Source: Streptomyces sudanensis
GTDB lineage: Bacteria; Actinomycetota; Actinomycetes; Streptomycetales; Streptomycetaceae
Assembly: GCF_023614315.1 (NCBI RefSeq)
Contig: NZ_CP095474.1
Coordinates: 3,162,156 to 3,208,081 of the forward strand
Direction of reading: 5' to 3'
Length of the DNA stretch: 45,926 nucleotides
The translations under genes were made by a program, and so were the position numbers. Numbering within the stretch: position 1 is the stretch's first letter; each line of letters starts with the position of its first letter. Shown one piece after another: positions 16,166 through 23,594 of the stretch. The notes below the pieces were generated by a model. That model searched no databases. It was not told the origin of the DNA and was given only the letters and a program-made list of their open reading frames with translations.

Positions 16166-16442
16166 TGGAGCCGACCGGCCCCAGCCACAGAGGGTTTTCC
16201 TGTCTCTGCCCGCATACATGCATGCAGCGCGCCGCCGGGCGCGGCCAGCCGGGGCGGAGACAGGAGGCAGGCCGCGCCGCAGAGGCGGCGCGCCCGCGCC
16301 GTGCGCGGGCCTTGAACCCGTAGAGAAGGTTGTAACTCAGTTGGCCTGGGATGCCGAGTAGGCGTCGGAGCATCGGCGCCTCGGTGGTGGTGAGGTCCTG
16401 GGTCCAGCATTCGCACCAGTAGCCGCGGGTGGGCCTGTTCAC
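16053..16442 (-). CDS. Small hypothetical protein, C-terminus read through debris
   Basis: GTG 16442 overlaps the stop codon of the preceding gene by 4 bp, which supports translation. The first 50 residues look plausible (TRGYWCECWTQDLTTTEAPM then LRRLLGIPGQLSYNLLYGFK). The remainder is Arg/Ala-rich, encodes across a GC hairpin near 16270-16290 and ends inside the palindromic element at 16053. The original protein may have been shorter or truncated by insertion of that element. No family is recognised. Confidence 0.4.
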   Translation of the reverse strand: MNRPTRGYWCECWTQDLTTTEAPMLRRLLGIPGQLSYNLLYGFKARARRGRAASAARPASCLRPGWPRPAARCMHVCGQRQENPLWLGPVGSTALGSQFGASLEDHGPKSGTNGQAHKPARFAGQRNGP

Positions 16443-16786
16443 GGCATCGCTCCTGTCGGGTGGACCGCGAGGACGTAGCGGGCGCTCTCGTCGTGAAGGG
16501 TGAGTTGGTAGCCGGTGCCTGTGGTCAGGTAGGCGAGGGCGCGTTCGTGTTCGGTGTCGTCGGTCAGCCAGTGCAGGCCCGGTTGTGCGTGAGGAGCGTC
16601 GAGCTGATCCACGACGTGCCGTGTGCGCTCCTGTAACCAGCGCAGTGCCAGACGTGGGCTCGCGGTGTCGTGTGATCCCAATGGGATGGCGCGGACCTCG
16701 TGCAGGGGGTAGGCGGCGGCCGTACACCGGTAGGGGAGGAACGGGCCGTCCGCGTTCGATGCACGGTGGCGTAGGAACCTCAGCAT
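16439..16786 (-). CDS. Hypothetical protein in the leftward AICE operon
   Basis: This is a 115-aa protein starting MLRFLRHRASNADGPFLPYR. Recognisable stretches are LRWLQERTRHVVDQLDAPHA and HERALAYLTTGTGYQLTLHD. ATG 16786 overlaps the end of the ATPase gene by 7 bp, indicating translational coupling in one operon. I know no named domain. The distribution of aromatic and charged residues suggests a small soluble protein. Its function probably relates to the upstream HATPase protein; this is inference. Confidence 0.68.
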   Translation of the reverse strand: MLRFLRHRASNADGPFLPYRCTAAAYPLHEVRAIPLGSHDTASPRLALRWLQERTRHVVDQLDAPHAQPGLHWLTDDTEHERALAYLTTGTGYQLTLHDESARYVLAVHPTGAMP

Positions 16787-17211
16787 GGGCGGTCTTCCGG
16801 GGAGCCGGCTCCGGTGAGGAGTTCCGCGGTGACCGTGTAACCACCGTGGTTGTCGTGGACGACGACCCGGTGGGCGAGGGCGTTGACCATGCTCAGGCCC
16901 CGGCCGTGCTCGGCCCGTTCGCCCTGCCTCCGGGCCTTCGGGACCGTACCGGCTCCTCCCTCGTCCGTCACCGACAGGGCCACCACCCGCGGGGAGACGG
17001 CGACCGCCAGGTGGAAGCTGCCGGAGTGTGAGCCGCTGGCCGTGTAGAGGACGGCGTTCGCACTCAGCTCGCTCACGATCAGCTCGGCGTCGTCGACCAG
17101 GGGAGATCCACGCAGGATGTCCCGGGTCCAGCGGCGGGCCCGGCTGACCTCTTCGGGGAAACCTGGGCAAGACAATCCCCAGACCCGGGCCATACTCGTA
17201 TACTCGTGCAT
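16780..17211 (-). CDS. RsbW-like ATP-binding protein (HATPase)
   Basis: This is a 143-aa GHKL ATPase of the anti-sigma/serine-kinase type. The N box is seen in DDAELIVSELSANAVLYTA, then VVALSVTDEGGAG for the first G box and ERAEHGRGLSMVNALAHRVV for the second. Streptomyces has many such orphan regulators, acting on sigma factors or anti-anti-sigma partners. The frame begins at 17241, but ATG 17211 has AAGGA 6-7 nt upstream and is preferred. Codons 2-7 overlap a KorSA-like ACTCGTATACTCGT site, so the gene may be controlled by the element repressor. It is coupled to the next gene downstream. Confidence 0.83.
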   Translation of the reverse strand: MHEYTSMARVWGLSCPGFPEEVSRARRWTRDILRGSPLVDDAELIVSELSANAVLYTASGSHSGSFHLAVAVSPRVVALSVTDEGGAGTVPKARRQGERAEHGRGLSMVNALAHRVVVHDNHGGYTVTAELLTGAGSPEDRPC

Positions 17212-17257
17212 ACAAGTTCCTTCATGCTGGTAGGCCGCCATGTGCAGCGGGTTCGGG

Positions 17258-17689
17258 CTAGACGAGTTTCACTCCGTCGTGGGCGCGGACGGCCGGCGGG
17301 GATATCGCGTCGAGTGCGTCCAGGACGCGGATCGCGTACGCCTCGTCGGCGAGTTCGGTGACTTCCTCACGGGTGGCCCAGCGCAGCGCACGGGTCTCCT
17401 CGCCCGTGGTGGGCGTGCCGTCGGCGGCCTCGCAGCGGAAGACCAGGGAGACGATCAGGCCCGTCATGTTCTTGTAGACACCGGTCAAGGTCGCGGGAAG
17501 CGCGATCTTGATACCGGTCTCTTCGAGGACTTCGCGCTGGAGGGCTTCGGGAATGGTCTCCTCGCGTTCGAGGACTCCGCCCGGGGGCTCCCAGTGGCCA
17601 TTGTCGCGGCGCTTGATCAGGAGGGCCCGGCCCTGGTCGTCGACGATGACTCCGGCGACGCTCACGGAATGCGGACGGTCGGTGCTCAC
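17258..17689 (-). CDS. Nudix hydrolase, possible Pif-like immunity factor
   Basis: This is a 143-aa protein with a full Nudix box: GGVLEREETIPEALQREVLE then ETGI, preceded by VAGVIVDDQGRALLIKRRDN. GTG 17689 (VSTDRPHSVSVAG) gives the usual N-terminus; the in-frame extension to 17746 crosses the intergenic operator. In pSAM2 the Pif protein, which prevents redundant transfer into cells already holding the element, has a Nudix motif and is encoded beside korSA; here the Nudix gene is divergent from the KorSA-like repressor, so an immunity role is a reasonable inference. The stop codon overlaps a CTAGACGAGT operator-like sequence. Confidence 0.88.
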   Translation of the reverse strand: MSTDRPHSVSVAGVIVDDQGRALLIKRRDNGHWEPPGGVLEREETIPEALQREVLEETGIKIALPATLTGVYKNMTGLIVSLVFRCEAADGTPTTGEETRALRWATREEVTELADEAYAIRVLDALDAISPPAVRAHDGVKLV

Positions 17690-17744
17690 GGTCCTCGGCC
17701 CTCTCGGCTGGCTAGGCTCTCCACCGTAGCAACAACACTCGCCC

Positions 17745-17758
17745 ACTCGTCTAGATAC
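17745..17758. promoter_or_regulatory. KorSA-like operator between Nudix and repressor genes
   Basis: ACTCGTCTAGATAC, 15 bp before the repressor start, contains the ACTCGT half-site that recurs at 17192-17208, 17258-17267, 18623-18638, 18697-18712 and 21599-21613. It lies between the divergent Nudix and GntR genes and is probably the autoregulatory site. Confidence 0.65.
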
Positions 17759-17772
17759 CTAAAGGAGTACAT

Positions 17773-18561
17773 GTGTCCCCCCTCCGCTCCGGCCTGCTGG
17801 GTGCCCTCGACCCCACGAGTGATCGTGCGGTCTTCCGGCAGATCGCCGACCAGTTGCGCGAAGCCATCGACCGCGGCCGTTTCAAGGAGGGCGAGAAGCT
17901 GCCCTCGGAAGCCGAGCTCGTGGAGCACTACGGGGTGTCCCGGATGACCGTCCGCAACTCCTTCTCCGTCCTCCAGGGGGAAGGGCTCGTGCACGCCGAA
18001 CACGGCAAGGGCGTCTTCGTGCGACCACGGCCGCCCGTGCGGCGGCTCGCCTCCGACCGGTTCGCCCGGCGCCACCGGGAGCAGGGCAAGTCCGCGTTCA
18101 TCGTGGAAGCGGACGCGGCCGGCAGTCACCCCCAGGTCGACAGCCTGGAGGTCAAGGAGGAGAAGGCCGGCCAGGACGTCTCCACCCGACTCGGGTCCGT
18201 GCGCCGCGTGCTCGCCCGTCGCCGCCGCTACCTGCTGGACGGCCGCCCGGTGGAGTTCGCCACCTCGTACCTGCCGCTCGACATCGCGCGCGGTACGCCG
18301 ATCGCCGAACCCAACCCGGGACCCGGCGGGATCTACGCCCGCCTTGAGGAGCTGGGTCATCGCCTGGACCACTTCGAAGAGGAGATCCGCGCCCGGATGC
18401 CCTCGCCGGACGAGGTCAAGACACTCCGGCTAGCCTCCGGCGTGCCCGTGATCCACCTGATCCGGACCGCGTACGACACGGAGGGGCGACCCGTGGAGGT
18501 CTGCGACACGGTCATGGCGGCGGACGCCTACGTCCTGTCGTATCAGCTCCCGGCGACCTGA
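17773..18561 (+). CDS. KorSA-like GntR-family repressor
   Basis: This is a 262-aa regulator. The N-terminal GntR winged helix shows FRQIADQLREAIDRGRFKEG, EKLPSEAELVEHYGVSRMTV and RNSFSVLQGEGLV; the C-terminal UTRA domain ends VIHLIRTAYDTEGRPVEVCD. GTG 17773 follows AAAGGAG with ideal spacing; the overlapping ATG at 17771 is in the wrong frame. In pSAM2, the GntR protein KorSA represses pra and itself, keeping the element integrated; position next to the regulator and transfer genes fits that role. Operators with ACTCGT/ACGAGT arms flank it on both sides. Family and role are well supported; the symbol is withheld since identity with korSA is not tested. Confidence 0.9.
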   Translation: MSPLRSGLLGALDPTSDRAVFRQIADQLREAIDRGRFKEGEKLPSEAELVEHYGVSRMTVRNSFSVLQGEGLVHAEHGKGVFVRPRPPVRRLASDRFARRHREQGKSAFIVEADAAGSHPQVDSLEVKEEKAGQDVSTRLGSVRRVLARRRRYLLDGRPVEFATSYLPLDIARGTPIAEPNPGPGGIYARLEELGHRLDHFEEEIRARMPSPDEVKTLRLASGVPVIHLIRTAYDTEGRPVEVCDTVMAADAYVLSYQLPAT

Positions 18562-18622
18562 TCGCGGGGGCGGTGGTGGTGCGCGGGGGTGCTTCTCCGG
18601 ACTCGTACACCCCAACAGGCAT

Positions 18623-18638
18623 ACTCGTATAGACGAGT
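18623..18638. promoter_or_regulatory. Operator ACTCGTATAGACGAGT upstream of transfer operon
   Basis: This is a perfect 6-bp inverted repeat (ACTCGT and ACGAGT) around ATAG, about 90 bp before the SCO3933-type gene. It is the best-formed member of the repeated site in this element and the likely main KorSA-like target. Confidence 0.75.
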
Positions 18639-18696
18639 GGGCAAGTTGTGTGGCAAGGTGGTCGTCGTTCCCGGAGATCGGGTTCGAAGGTCACAT

Positions 18697-18712
18697 CTTG
18701 TATAGACGAGTA
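18697..18712. promoter_or_regulatory. Second operator upstream of transfer operon
   Basis: CTTGTATAGACGAGTAG, 15-30 bp before the TTG start of the SCO3933-type gene, shares TATAGACGAGT with the 18623 site. Two spaced sites would allow cooperative repression. Confidence 0.65.
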
Positions 18713-18726
18713 GATGGGGAGAAGTC

Positions 18727-19080
18727 TTGCGTACCATCCGTGTGGAGACCTCGGCCGCGACGATCCTGCTGACCGAGGCTCCCGAGCCCAAGGTCCGCGA
18801 CCGCCAGACGGGGGAGGTCGCCAAGGACGCCGTGAGCGGTGAGGCGCTGATGACGATCGGTGTCGTCTACATCGAGGACGGGGAATCGTCGCTGATCAAG
18901 GTCACGGTTCCGGAGAGCGGCGTTTCCGAGGGGCTGGTCCTCGGCTCGCCGGTCTCGCTGCCGGGACTGGTGGCCCGCCCGTGGGAGAGCGTCTTCAACG
19001 GGCAGCAGCGGCACGGCATCGCCTTCCGTGCCGCCGCCGTCACCCCGGCCCCGTTCCCGGCCGCCGTGGGGGCCGCCTGA
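18727..19080 (+). CDS. SCO3933-family regulatory protein
   Basis: This is a 117-aa protein, starting MRTIRVETSAATILLTEAPE and continuing PKVRDRQTGEVAKDAVSGEA, as in the SCO3933 family found just upstream of FtsK-type genes in actinomycete integrative elements. The TTG start at 18727 has GGGGAGAAG upstream. The stop overlaps the ATG of the translocase gene, so the two are translationally coupled. By position it could be the counterpart of the pSAM2 replication activator Pra, but the sequence alone does not show that. Two repressor-type operators lie directly upstream. Confidence 0.83.
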   Translation: MRTIRVETSAATILLTEAPEPKVRDRQTGEVAKDAVSGEALMTIGVVYIEDGESSLIKVTVPESGVSEGLVLGSPVSLPGLVARPWESVFNGQQRHGIAFRAAAVTPAPFPAAVGAA

Positions 19081-20456
19081 TGACGGACCTCGCGACGCTC
19101 CTGGAGGTGGGTGGCCCCCTCGCCGCGCTCGGTGGAGGGGCCGCCTACGCCCGGGCCAAGCATCCGGCGGTCTACTGGTCCGCGGTCGGCCTGCCGGTCT
19201 CCACGGTCCGGCTGCTCGGCTCGTACGGCTCGGTCATGGAGGCGTGCGGCCTGACCGTGGCGCCTTCCCGGCTGCGGGTCCTGGCGGTCAAGGCCACCAC
19301 TCGCCGTGAGGTCCGGCCCGTACCGCCCCGCCGGGGCATCATCCGGCCCACCTCGACCGGATTACGGCTCCGGCTGCGGCTCGCTCCGGGGCAGGAACCG
19401 GCGGACGTGGCGGCCTCGGCCGAACGGCTGCGGCACGCCTGGGGGGTGCACGCCGTGTACGTCAGGACGGTCAAGCCGGGTGTCGTCGAACTCCGGCTCG
19501 TCGGCTTCGACGTGCTGCGGCGGGTGCGGATGCCCCGCAAGATCGACGCCGGGCTGCTGAAGGTGCCCGTCGCGCTGCGCGAGGACGCCACCCCCTTCGT
19601 ACGCGACTACCGGACCATCCCGCACCAACTCACCCTCGGTGCGACGCTGTCCGGCAAGTCCATGTACCTGCGGCACCTCGTCGCCGGCCTCGCCCGTCAG
19701 CCGGTTGCCCTGGTCGGCGTCGACTGCAAGCGGGGCGTGGAGCTGGCGCCGTTCGCCGCCCGACTGTCGGCTCTCGCGACCGACCCAGAACAGGCGGCCG
19801 AGCTGCTGCCCGTGCTCGTGAGGGAAATGGAGGACCGGTACGACCTGATCAAGGCCCGGCAGGGCATCGCACCCGACACCCCGGCGGAGGAGATCACCTC
19901 CGACGTCTGGGGCCTGCCGGAGAACGAACGGCCCATACCGGTGGTGCTGTTCGTGGACGAGGTGGCAGAACTCTTCCTCGTCGCCACGAAGAAGGACGAG
20001 GAACGCCGGGACGAGATGGTCACCCAGCTCATCCGCCTCGCTCAGCTCGGTCGGGCCGCCGGCATCTACCTGGAGGTGTGCGGGCAGCGCTTCGGCGCCG
20101 AGTTGGGCAAGGGGGCGACCATGCTGCGGGCCCAGTTGACCGGCCGCGTCTGCCACCGCGTCAACGACGAAGCCTCCGCGAAGATGGCGCTCGGCGACAT
20201 CGCCCCCGAGGCGGTCATGGCCGCCTGCGCCATCGCGCCCGAACGGCCGGGTCTGGCCGTGGCCGGTGACACCTCCGGCGGCTGGTCCCGCATCCGCACC
20301 CCGTACCTCTCCCTCGGGGAGGCCGCCGACATCTGCCGCAAGGCGGCGCACCTGGTGCCCGACCTGCCCGCGCTCAAGCCCTTCCGGCCCGACGTGCCCG
20401 TACGGCCGGTCGAACCCCCGGCCCCGGTCGTCCAGCCGCGTCCGGCGACCGGCTGA
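19080..20456 (+). CDS. FtsK/SpoIIIE-like DNA translocase (TraSA-like)
   Basis: This is a 458-aa ATPase. Walker A is GATLSGKSMYL near residue 187 and Walker B is IPVVLFVDEVAEL near 287, followed by RLAQLGRAAGIYLEVCGQRF, the arrangement of FtsK-type motors. The N-terminal third has one weak hydrophobic stretch only. Such proteins move double-stranded DNA between mycelial cells in Streptomyces elements, as TraSA does for pSAM2. ATG 19080 overlaps the previous stop; the upstream in-frame extension is not used. It is followed by the DUF2637 and spread-type genes of the same operon. Confidence 0.92.
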   Translation: MTDLATLLEVGGPLAALGGGAAYARAKHPAVYWSAVGLPVSTVRLLGSYGSVMEACGLTVAPSRLRVLAVKATTRREVRPVPPRRGIIRPTSTGLRLRLRLAPGQEPADVAASAERLRHAWGVHAVYVRTVKPGVVELRLVGFDVLRRVRMPRKIDAGLLKVPVALREDATPFVRDYRTIPHQLTLGATLSGKSMYLRHLVAGLARQPVALVGVDCKRGVELAPFAARLSALATDPEQAAELLPVLVREMEDRYDLIKARQGIAPDTPAEEITSDVWGLPENERPIPVVLFVDEVAELFLVATKKDEERRDEMVTQLIRLAQLGRAAGIYLEVCGQRFGAELGKGATMLRAQLTGRVCHRVNDEASAKMALGDIAPEAVMAACAIAPERPGLAVAGDTSGGWSRIRTPYLSLGEAADICRKAAHLVPDLPALKPFRPDVPVRPVEPPAPVVQPRPATG

Positions 20457-20542
20457 CCGTCCCCTTCCCGACCCGGTCGGCGTGACCGTCTCACGCCACG
20501 TCCCTACCCCTCCCATGCCCGAATCCGAAAAGGAGCCGCCGC

Positions 20543-21190
20543 ATGCGCGTCCACCTGGCCCGTGTCGACGCGGTGCTCGTCCAAGCGGTCATCGCCGCCG
20601 CGCTGTCCTTCGCCCACCTGCACGACCTCGCCTCGGCGGCCGGGCAGGACGGGTGGAAGGCGTGGGCCTACCCCGTATCGGTCGACCTGCTGCTCGTTGC
20701 CGCCTGGCGCCGGCTTCGGTCCGGTGAGGCGAAAGCTGCCGGGTGGTGCTGGTTCGTGATCGCGCTCGCCGCCTCCCTCGGCGCGAACGTCGCCACCGCC
20801 GGCCTGCTCGACATGGACGAGGTCCCCGCCTGGCTGCGCATCCTCGTCGCAGGCTGGCCCGCGGTCGCCTTCCTCGGCGGAACCCTCCTCGCCCACTCCA
20901 CGCCGCCGACGGCGGACAAGGAAACCAAGTCCGCCCAGCGCGATGAGGGCACCGGGGACCAGGAGGACGACTCCGAACCCCCGCCCGAGGAACCGTCCAC
21001 CCGGCCCGACGCCGTGGAAGCACCACCCGCGCGGCCCGCCGTGGCCGTCCCGGCCGCACTGGTCGAACACGCCCGCAAGGTCGCCGCGGAGCACCACGCC
21101 CGTACCGGAGCACCCATCGACACCCCGACCCTGCGCGCCCGCCTCGGCGTCCCCGCGCCCCTGGCCGAAGCCATCGCCGCCCACCTCTGA
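20543..21190 (+). CDS. DUF2637 membrane protein
   Basis: This is a 215-aa protein with four hydrophobic segments in the first 120 residues (including VLVQAVIAAALSFAHLHDLA and GWCWFVIALAASLGANVATA), then an acidic Pro-rich linker and a C-terminal helical segment. The N-terminal region matches DUF2637, frequent in actinomycete plasmids and AICEs and related in position to Spd spread proteins. ATG 20543 has AAAAGGAG upstream. It probably assists intramycelial spreading at the membrane; the linker (DEGTGDQEDDSEPPPEEPST) may allow the C-terminal domain to contact DNA or the translocase. Confidence 0.88.
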   Translation: MRVHLARVDAVLVQAVIAAALSFAHLHDLASAAGQDGWKAWAYPVSVDLLLVAAWRRLRSGEAKAAGWCWFVIALAASLGANVATAGLLDMDEVPAWLRILVAGWPAVAFLGGTLLAHSTPPTADKETKSAQRDEGTGDQEDDSEPPPEEPSTRPDAVEAPPARPAVAVPAALVEHARKVAAEHHARTGAPIDTPTLRARLGVPAPLAEAIAAHL

Positions 21191-21202
21191 GAGGAGACCC
21201 GC

Positions 21203-21394
21203 ATGACCGCCCGTCGCCGCTTCCGCTCCGTCATCCGCATCGGCCCGGTACAGGTCGGCACGTACTACGACGGCCGCGGCCGGGAGAAGCACGCCGCCGC
21301 CTGCACGGCTCCGCGCTGCGGCTTCTCCGCCGACTACGACAGCCGTGCCGCCGCCGAGCTGGCCGCCCGTACCCACCGCTGCCCCGTCCGCTGA
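21203..21394 (+). CDS. Mobile element transfer protein, small
   Basis: This is a 63-aa basic protein beginning MTARRRFRSVIRIGPVQVGT with a CTAPRCGFSADYDS motif and ending ARTHRCPVR. The Cys/His pattern suggests zinc or nucleic-acid binding. It matches the short transfer proteins found between DUF2637 and SpdD genes in integrative elements. ATG 21203 has GAGAGGAG upstream. Gap to the previous gene is only 12 bp. Confidence 0.82.
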   Translation: MTARRRFRSVIRIGPVQVGTYYDGRGREKHAAACTAPRCGFSADYDSRAAAELAARTHRCPVR

Positions 21395-21409
21395 AAGGAC
21401 CCGCACACC

Positions 21410-21604
21410 GTGACCGTCAGCCTGCCGCTCGTCGTCGTCCTCGGCTTCTTCGCCTGGGGAGCGGTCAAGTTCCTCGGCGTCCGCACCTGGATCGTCGTCA
21501 TGATCACGCTCTTCGGCTTCTGGCTCTCGCAGACCTTCATGGCCCCGGCCATCGAGTCCGGCACGCGCTCCGGCGTGGACATCATCAACGGCTCACATGA
21601 CTAG
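21410..21604 (+). CDS. Small membrane protein of the spread operon
   Basis: This is a 64-aa protein with two hydrophobic segments (SLPLVVVLGFFAWGAVKFLG and TWIVVMITLFGFWLSQTFMA), probably a double-spanning protein. GTG 21410 has GAAAGGA upstream. Its place between the transfer protein and SpdD indicates a Spd-type spread function. The stop codon overlaps a KorSA-like operator. Confidence 0.8.
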   Translation: MTVSLPLVVVLGFFAWGAVKFLGVRTWIVVMITLFGFWLSQTFMAPAIESGTRSGVDIINGSHD

Positions 21605-21613
21605 ACGAGTAGG
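21599..21613. promoter_or_regulatory. KorSA-like operator upstream of spdD/rep
   Basis: GACTAGACGAGTAGG shares CTAGACGAGT with the sites near 17258 and 17750. It lies 17 bp before the SpdD start, at the stop of the preceding gene, suggesting an internal promoter for spdD-rep-xis-int under the same repressor. Confidence 0.6.
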
Positions 21614-21629
21614 TAAGGAGAGCTTCGCC

Positions 21630-21875
21630 GTGTTCCTGCCCAAGTACCCCGACAGCCCCACTCCGCCGCCCGCGCACACCCCCACCACGGCCGACCGGGC
21701 GCCCGTCCGGCGTCCGGTCCCGCAGGTCTCCGTCAGCACCGGAGCGGTCGTGGCCGTCCTCGTCGGCGGCGTCGTGCTGACCGCGCTCCTGGCGGCCGTC
21801 GCCGTCACGGCCGTCTCCGTGGCCGTCGCCGCCGTGGTCCTGCGCTCGCTGCTGCGCGACCAGCACCGCCGCTGA
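21630..21875 (+). CDS. SpdD-like spread protein
   Basis: This is an 81-aa protein starting MFLPKYPDSPTPPPAHTPTT, with a Pro/Thr-rich N-terminus and a long hydrophobic segment (VVAVLVGGVVLTALLAAVAV). This layout is typical of SpdD from Streptomyces conjugative elements. The open frame starts at 21597, but GTG 21630 follows AAGGAG by 9 nt and gives the family N-terminus. It acts presumably in intramycelial plasmid spreading. Confidence 0.85.
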   Translation: MFLPKYPDSPTPPPAHTPTTADRAPVRRPVPQVSVSTGAVVAVLVGGVVLTALLAAVAVTAVSVAVAAVVLRSLLRDQHRR

Positions 21876-22026
21876 CGCACCGGACCCCGGGGCGGCCTCG
21901 ATACCGCCAAGCATCCGCCGCCCCGGGGCCGTCTCCCTCCAGCCGAACCAGAAGGAGAAAGCCATCATCACCCGCGCCACTCCGCCTCCGCTCCGCGAAC
22001 TCGGCGAACTGGCCGCCCTCGGCACC

Positions 22027-23385
22027 ATGCCCGCGCTCCTGCGCCAACTCGCCGGACTCGGCGGCTGCACGCACCCGATCCGCCTCGACGGCCACCGCAC
22101 CGAGTACGACGTGAACACCCGGACCGGTGAGATCGGCCGCGTCCTGCACCACCTCGACTCGTCGGCCCTCCCGGCCGGTCAGCTCCTCGTGCGCTGCAAC
22201 AACCGGCGTACGACCCGCTGCGCGGCCTGCGCCGAGGTCTACCGCCGCGACACCTTCCAGCTGATCACCGCCGGACTGCGCGGCGGCAAGGGCGTCCCCG
22301 AGCAGGTCGCCACCCATCCGCGGGTCTTCGCCACCTTCACCGCTCCCGGCTTCGGCCCGGTCCACAACCGTCCCACCGGCCCGGCCGGCACGGTCCGCCC
22401 CTGCCGCTGCGGCGCCCGCCACGACCAGGACGACGCCGTCCTCGGCACCGCCCTCGACCCGGACACCTACGACTACGAAGCGGCCGTGCTGTGGAACGCG
22501 CACGCCGGTCCGCTGTGGCGACGCTTCTCGATCTATCTGCGCCGGGAGGTCGCCAAGCGCGCCGGCCTCACCCAACGGGCCTTCCGCGAACACGCGCGGG
22601 TGTCCTTCGCCAAGGTTGCCGAGTACCAGAAGCGCGGCGCCGTCCACTTCCACGCCGTCATCCGCATCGACGGCCCCGACGGTGGCGACTCCCCGCCTCC
22701 GGCCTGGGCCACCGCCGAACTGCTGACCGACGCCATCCGGGCCGCCGCCACCGCTGTCCGCGTCGACGGCCCGGTCGTCGACGGCCGCGCCCACACCTTC
22801 GCCTTCGGCCGACAGCTCGACATCCGTACGATCCGCTCGGTCGACTTCGACGGCGGCCGGGAACTGACCGAACGGGCCGTGGCCGCCTACATCGCCAAGT
22901 ACGCCACCAAGGGCGCCGAGACGGCGACGGGCGCCCTCGACCGGCCGCTGAAGTTCGCCGCCGAACTCGCCCAACTCGACATCAGCGACCACGCCCGCCG
23001 CCTCATCCGCACCGCCTGGACCCTCGGCGCCCACAAAGACCTGAAACACCTCCGCCTGCGCGCCTGGGCCCACATGCTCGGCTTCCGCGGCCACTTCTCC
23101 ACCAAGTCCCGCCGCTACTCCACCACCCTCGGCGCCCTCCGCGACGCCCGCGCCGCATGGCGCCGCGCACAGGCGCTCGCCTCCCTACCCGACGAACGAC
23201 GCCCGGCCGGCGACGACCCGGACGGCCGGGAGGAGACGACGTACGTCCTCGCCCACTGGGCCTACGCCGGTACCGGTCTCGGCCCCGCCGAAGAGTGGCT
23301 TTCCGCGTCCCTCGCCCGGGACCTCCAGCCCAACAGCGAAACCGCCCGTGAAGCCCTGTACGCCATGAAAGGAGACCGGTCGTGA
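22027..23385 (+). CDS. RepSA-type replication initiator
   Basis: This is a 452-aa initiator of rolling-circle replication. CNNRRTTRCAACAEVYRRDT is a zinc-like region near the N-terminus, VHFHAVIRIDG near residue 208 contains the HUH-type metal motif and AAYIAKYATKGAE near 286 the catalytic tyrosine. The first standard start in frame is ATG 22027. However, AAGGAG at 21953-21958 lies 5 nt before in-frame ATC codons at 21964/21967, from which ITRATPPPLRELGELAALGT reads as the expected N-terminus; either initiation occurs at ATC or the start codon was mutated. The stop overlaps the xis start by 4 bp. Confidence 0.9.
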   Translation: MPALLRQLAGLGGCTHPIRLDGHRTEYDVNTRTGEIGRVLHHLDSSALPAGQLLVRCNNRRTTRCAACAEVYRRDTFQLITAGLRGGKGVPEQVATHPRVFATFTAPGFGPVHNRPTGPAGTVRPCRCGARHDQDDAVLGTALDPDTYDYEAAVLWNAHAGPLWRRFSIYLRREVAKRAGLTQRAFREHARVSFAKVAEYQKRGAVHFHAVIRIDGPDGGDSPPPAWATAELLTDAIRAAATAVRVDGPVVDGRAHTFAFGRQLDIRTIRSVDFDGGRELTERAVAAYIAKYATKGAETATGALDRPLKFAAELAQLDISDHARRLIRTAWTLGAHKDLKHLRLRAWAHMLGFRGHFSTKSRRYSTTLGALRDARAAWRRAQALASLPDERRPAGDDPDGREETTYVLAHWAYAGTGLGPAEEWLSASLARDLQPNSETAREALYAMKGDRS

Positions 23386-23594
23386 GTGACGTCCTCCTGA
23401 CCGTCGAGCAGGCCGCCGAACGCCTCGGCACCACCACCCGCTTCCCCCGGCGGCTCATCGCGGAACGCCGGATCACCTTCGTGAAGGTCGGCCGCCACGT
23501 CCGCATACCGGCGCGGGTCCTGGAGGCGTACATCGAGGGCAACACCGTCCAGCCGATCCGCCGCCGGCGCTCCCGCTATGGAAGGGCGGCCTGA
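23382..23594 (+). CDS. Excisionase (Xis), HTH type
   Basis: This is a 70-aa protein with LLTVEQAAERLGTTTRFPRR then LIAERRITFVKVGRHVRIPA, a winged MerR/AlpA-like helix-turn-helix. GTG 23382 overlaps the Rep stop (GTGA), and its own stop overlaps the integrase start, so rep-xis-int are translationally coupled. It should bind near the att sites and favour excision, as Xis does in pSAM2. Confidence 0.9.
   Translation: MSDVLLTVEQAAERLGTTTRFPRRLIAERRITFVKVGRHVRIPARVLEAYIEGNTVQPIRRRRSRYGRAA

Noticed and set aside
16105-16416. 103-codon minus-strand frame
   Set aside because: Overlaps the small gene called at 16053-16442 and the palindrome; composition is shadow-like.
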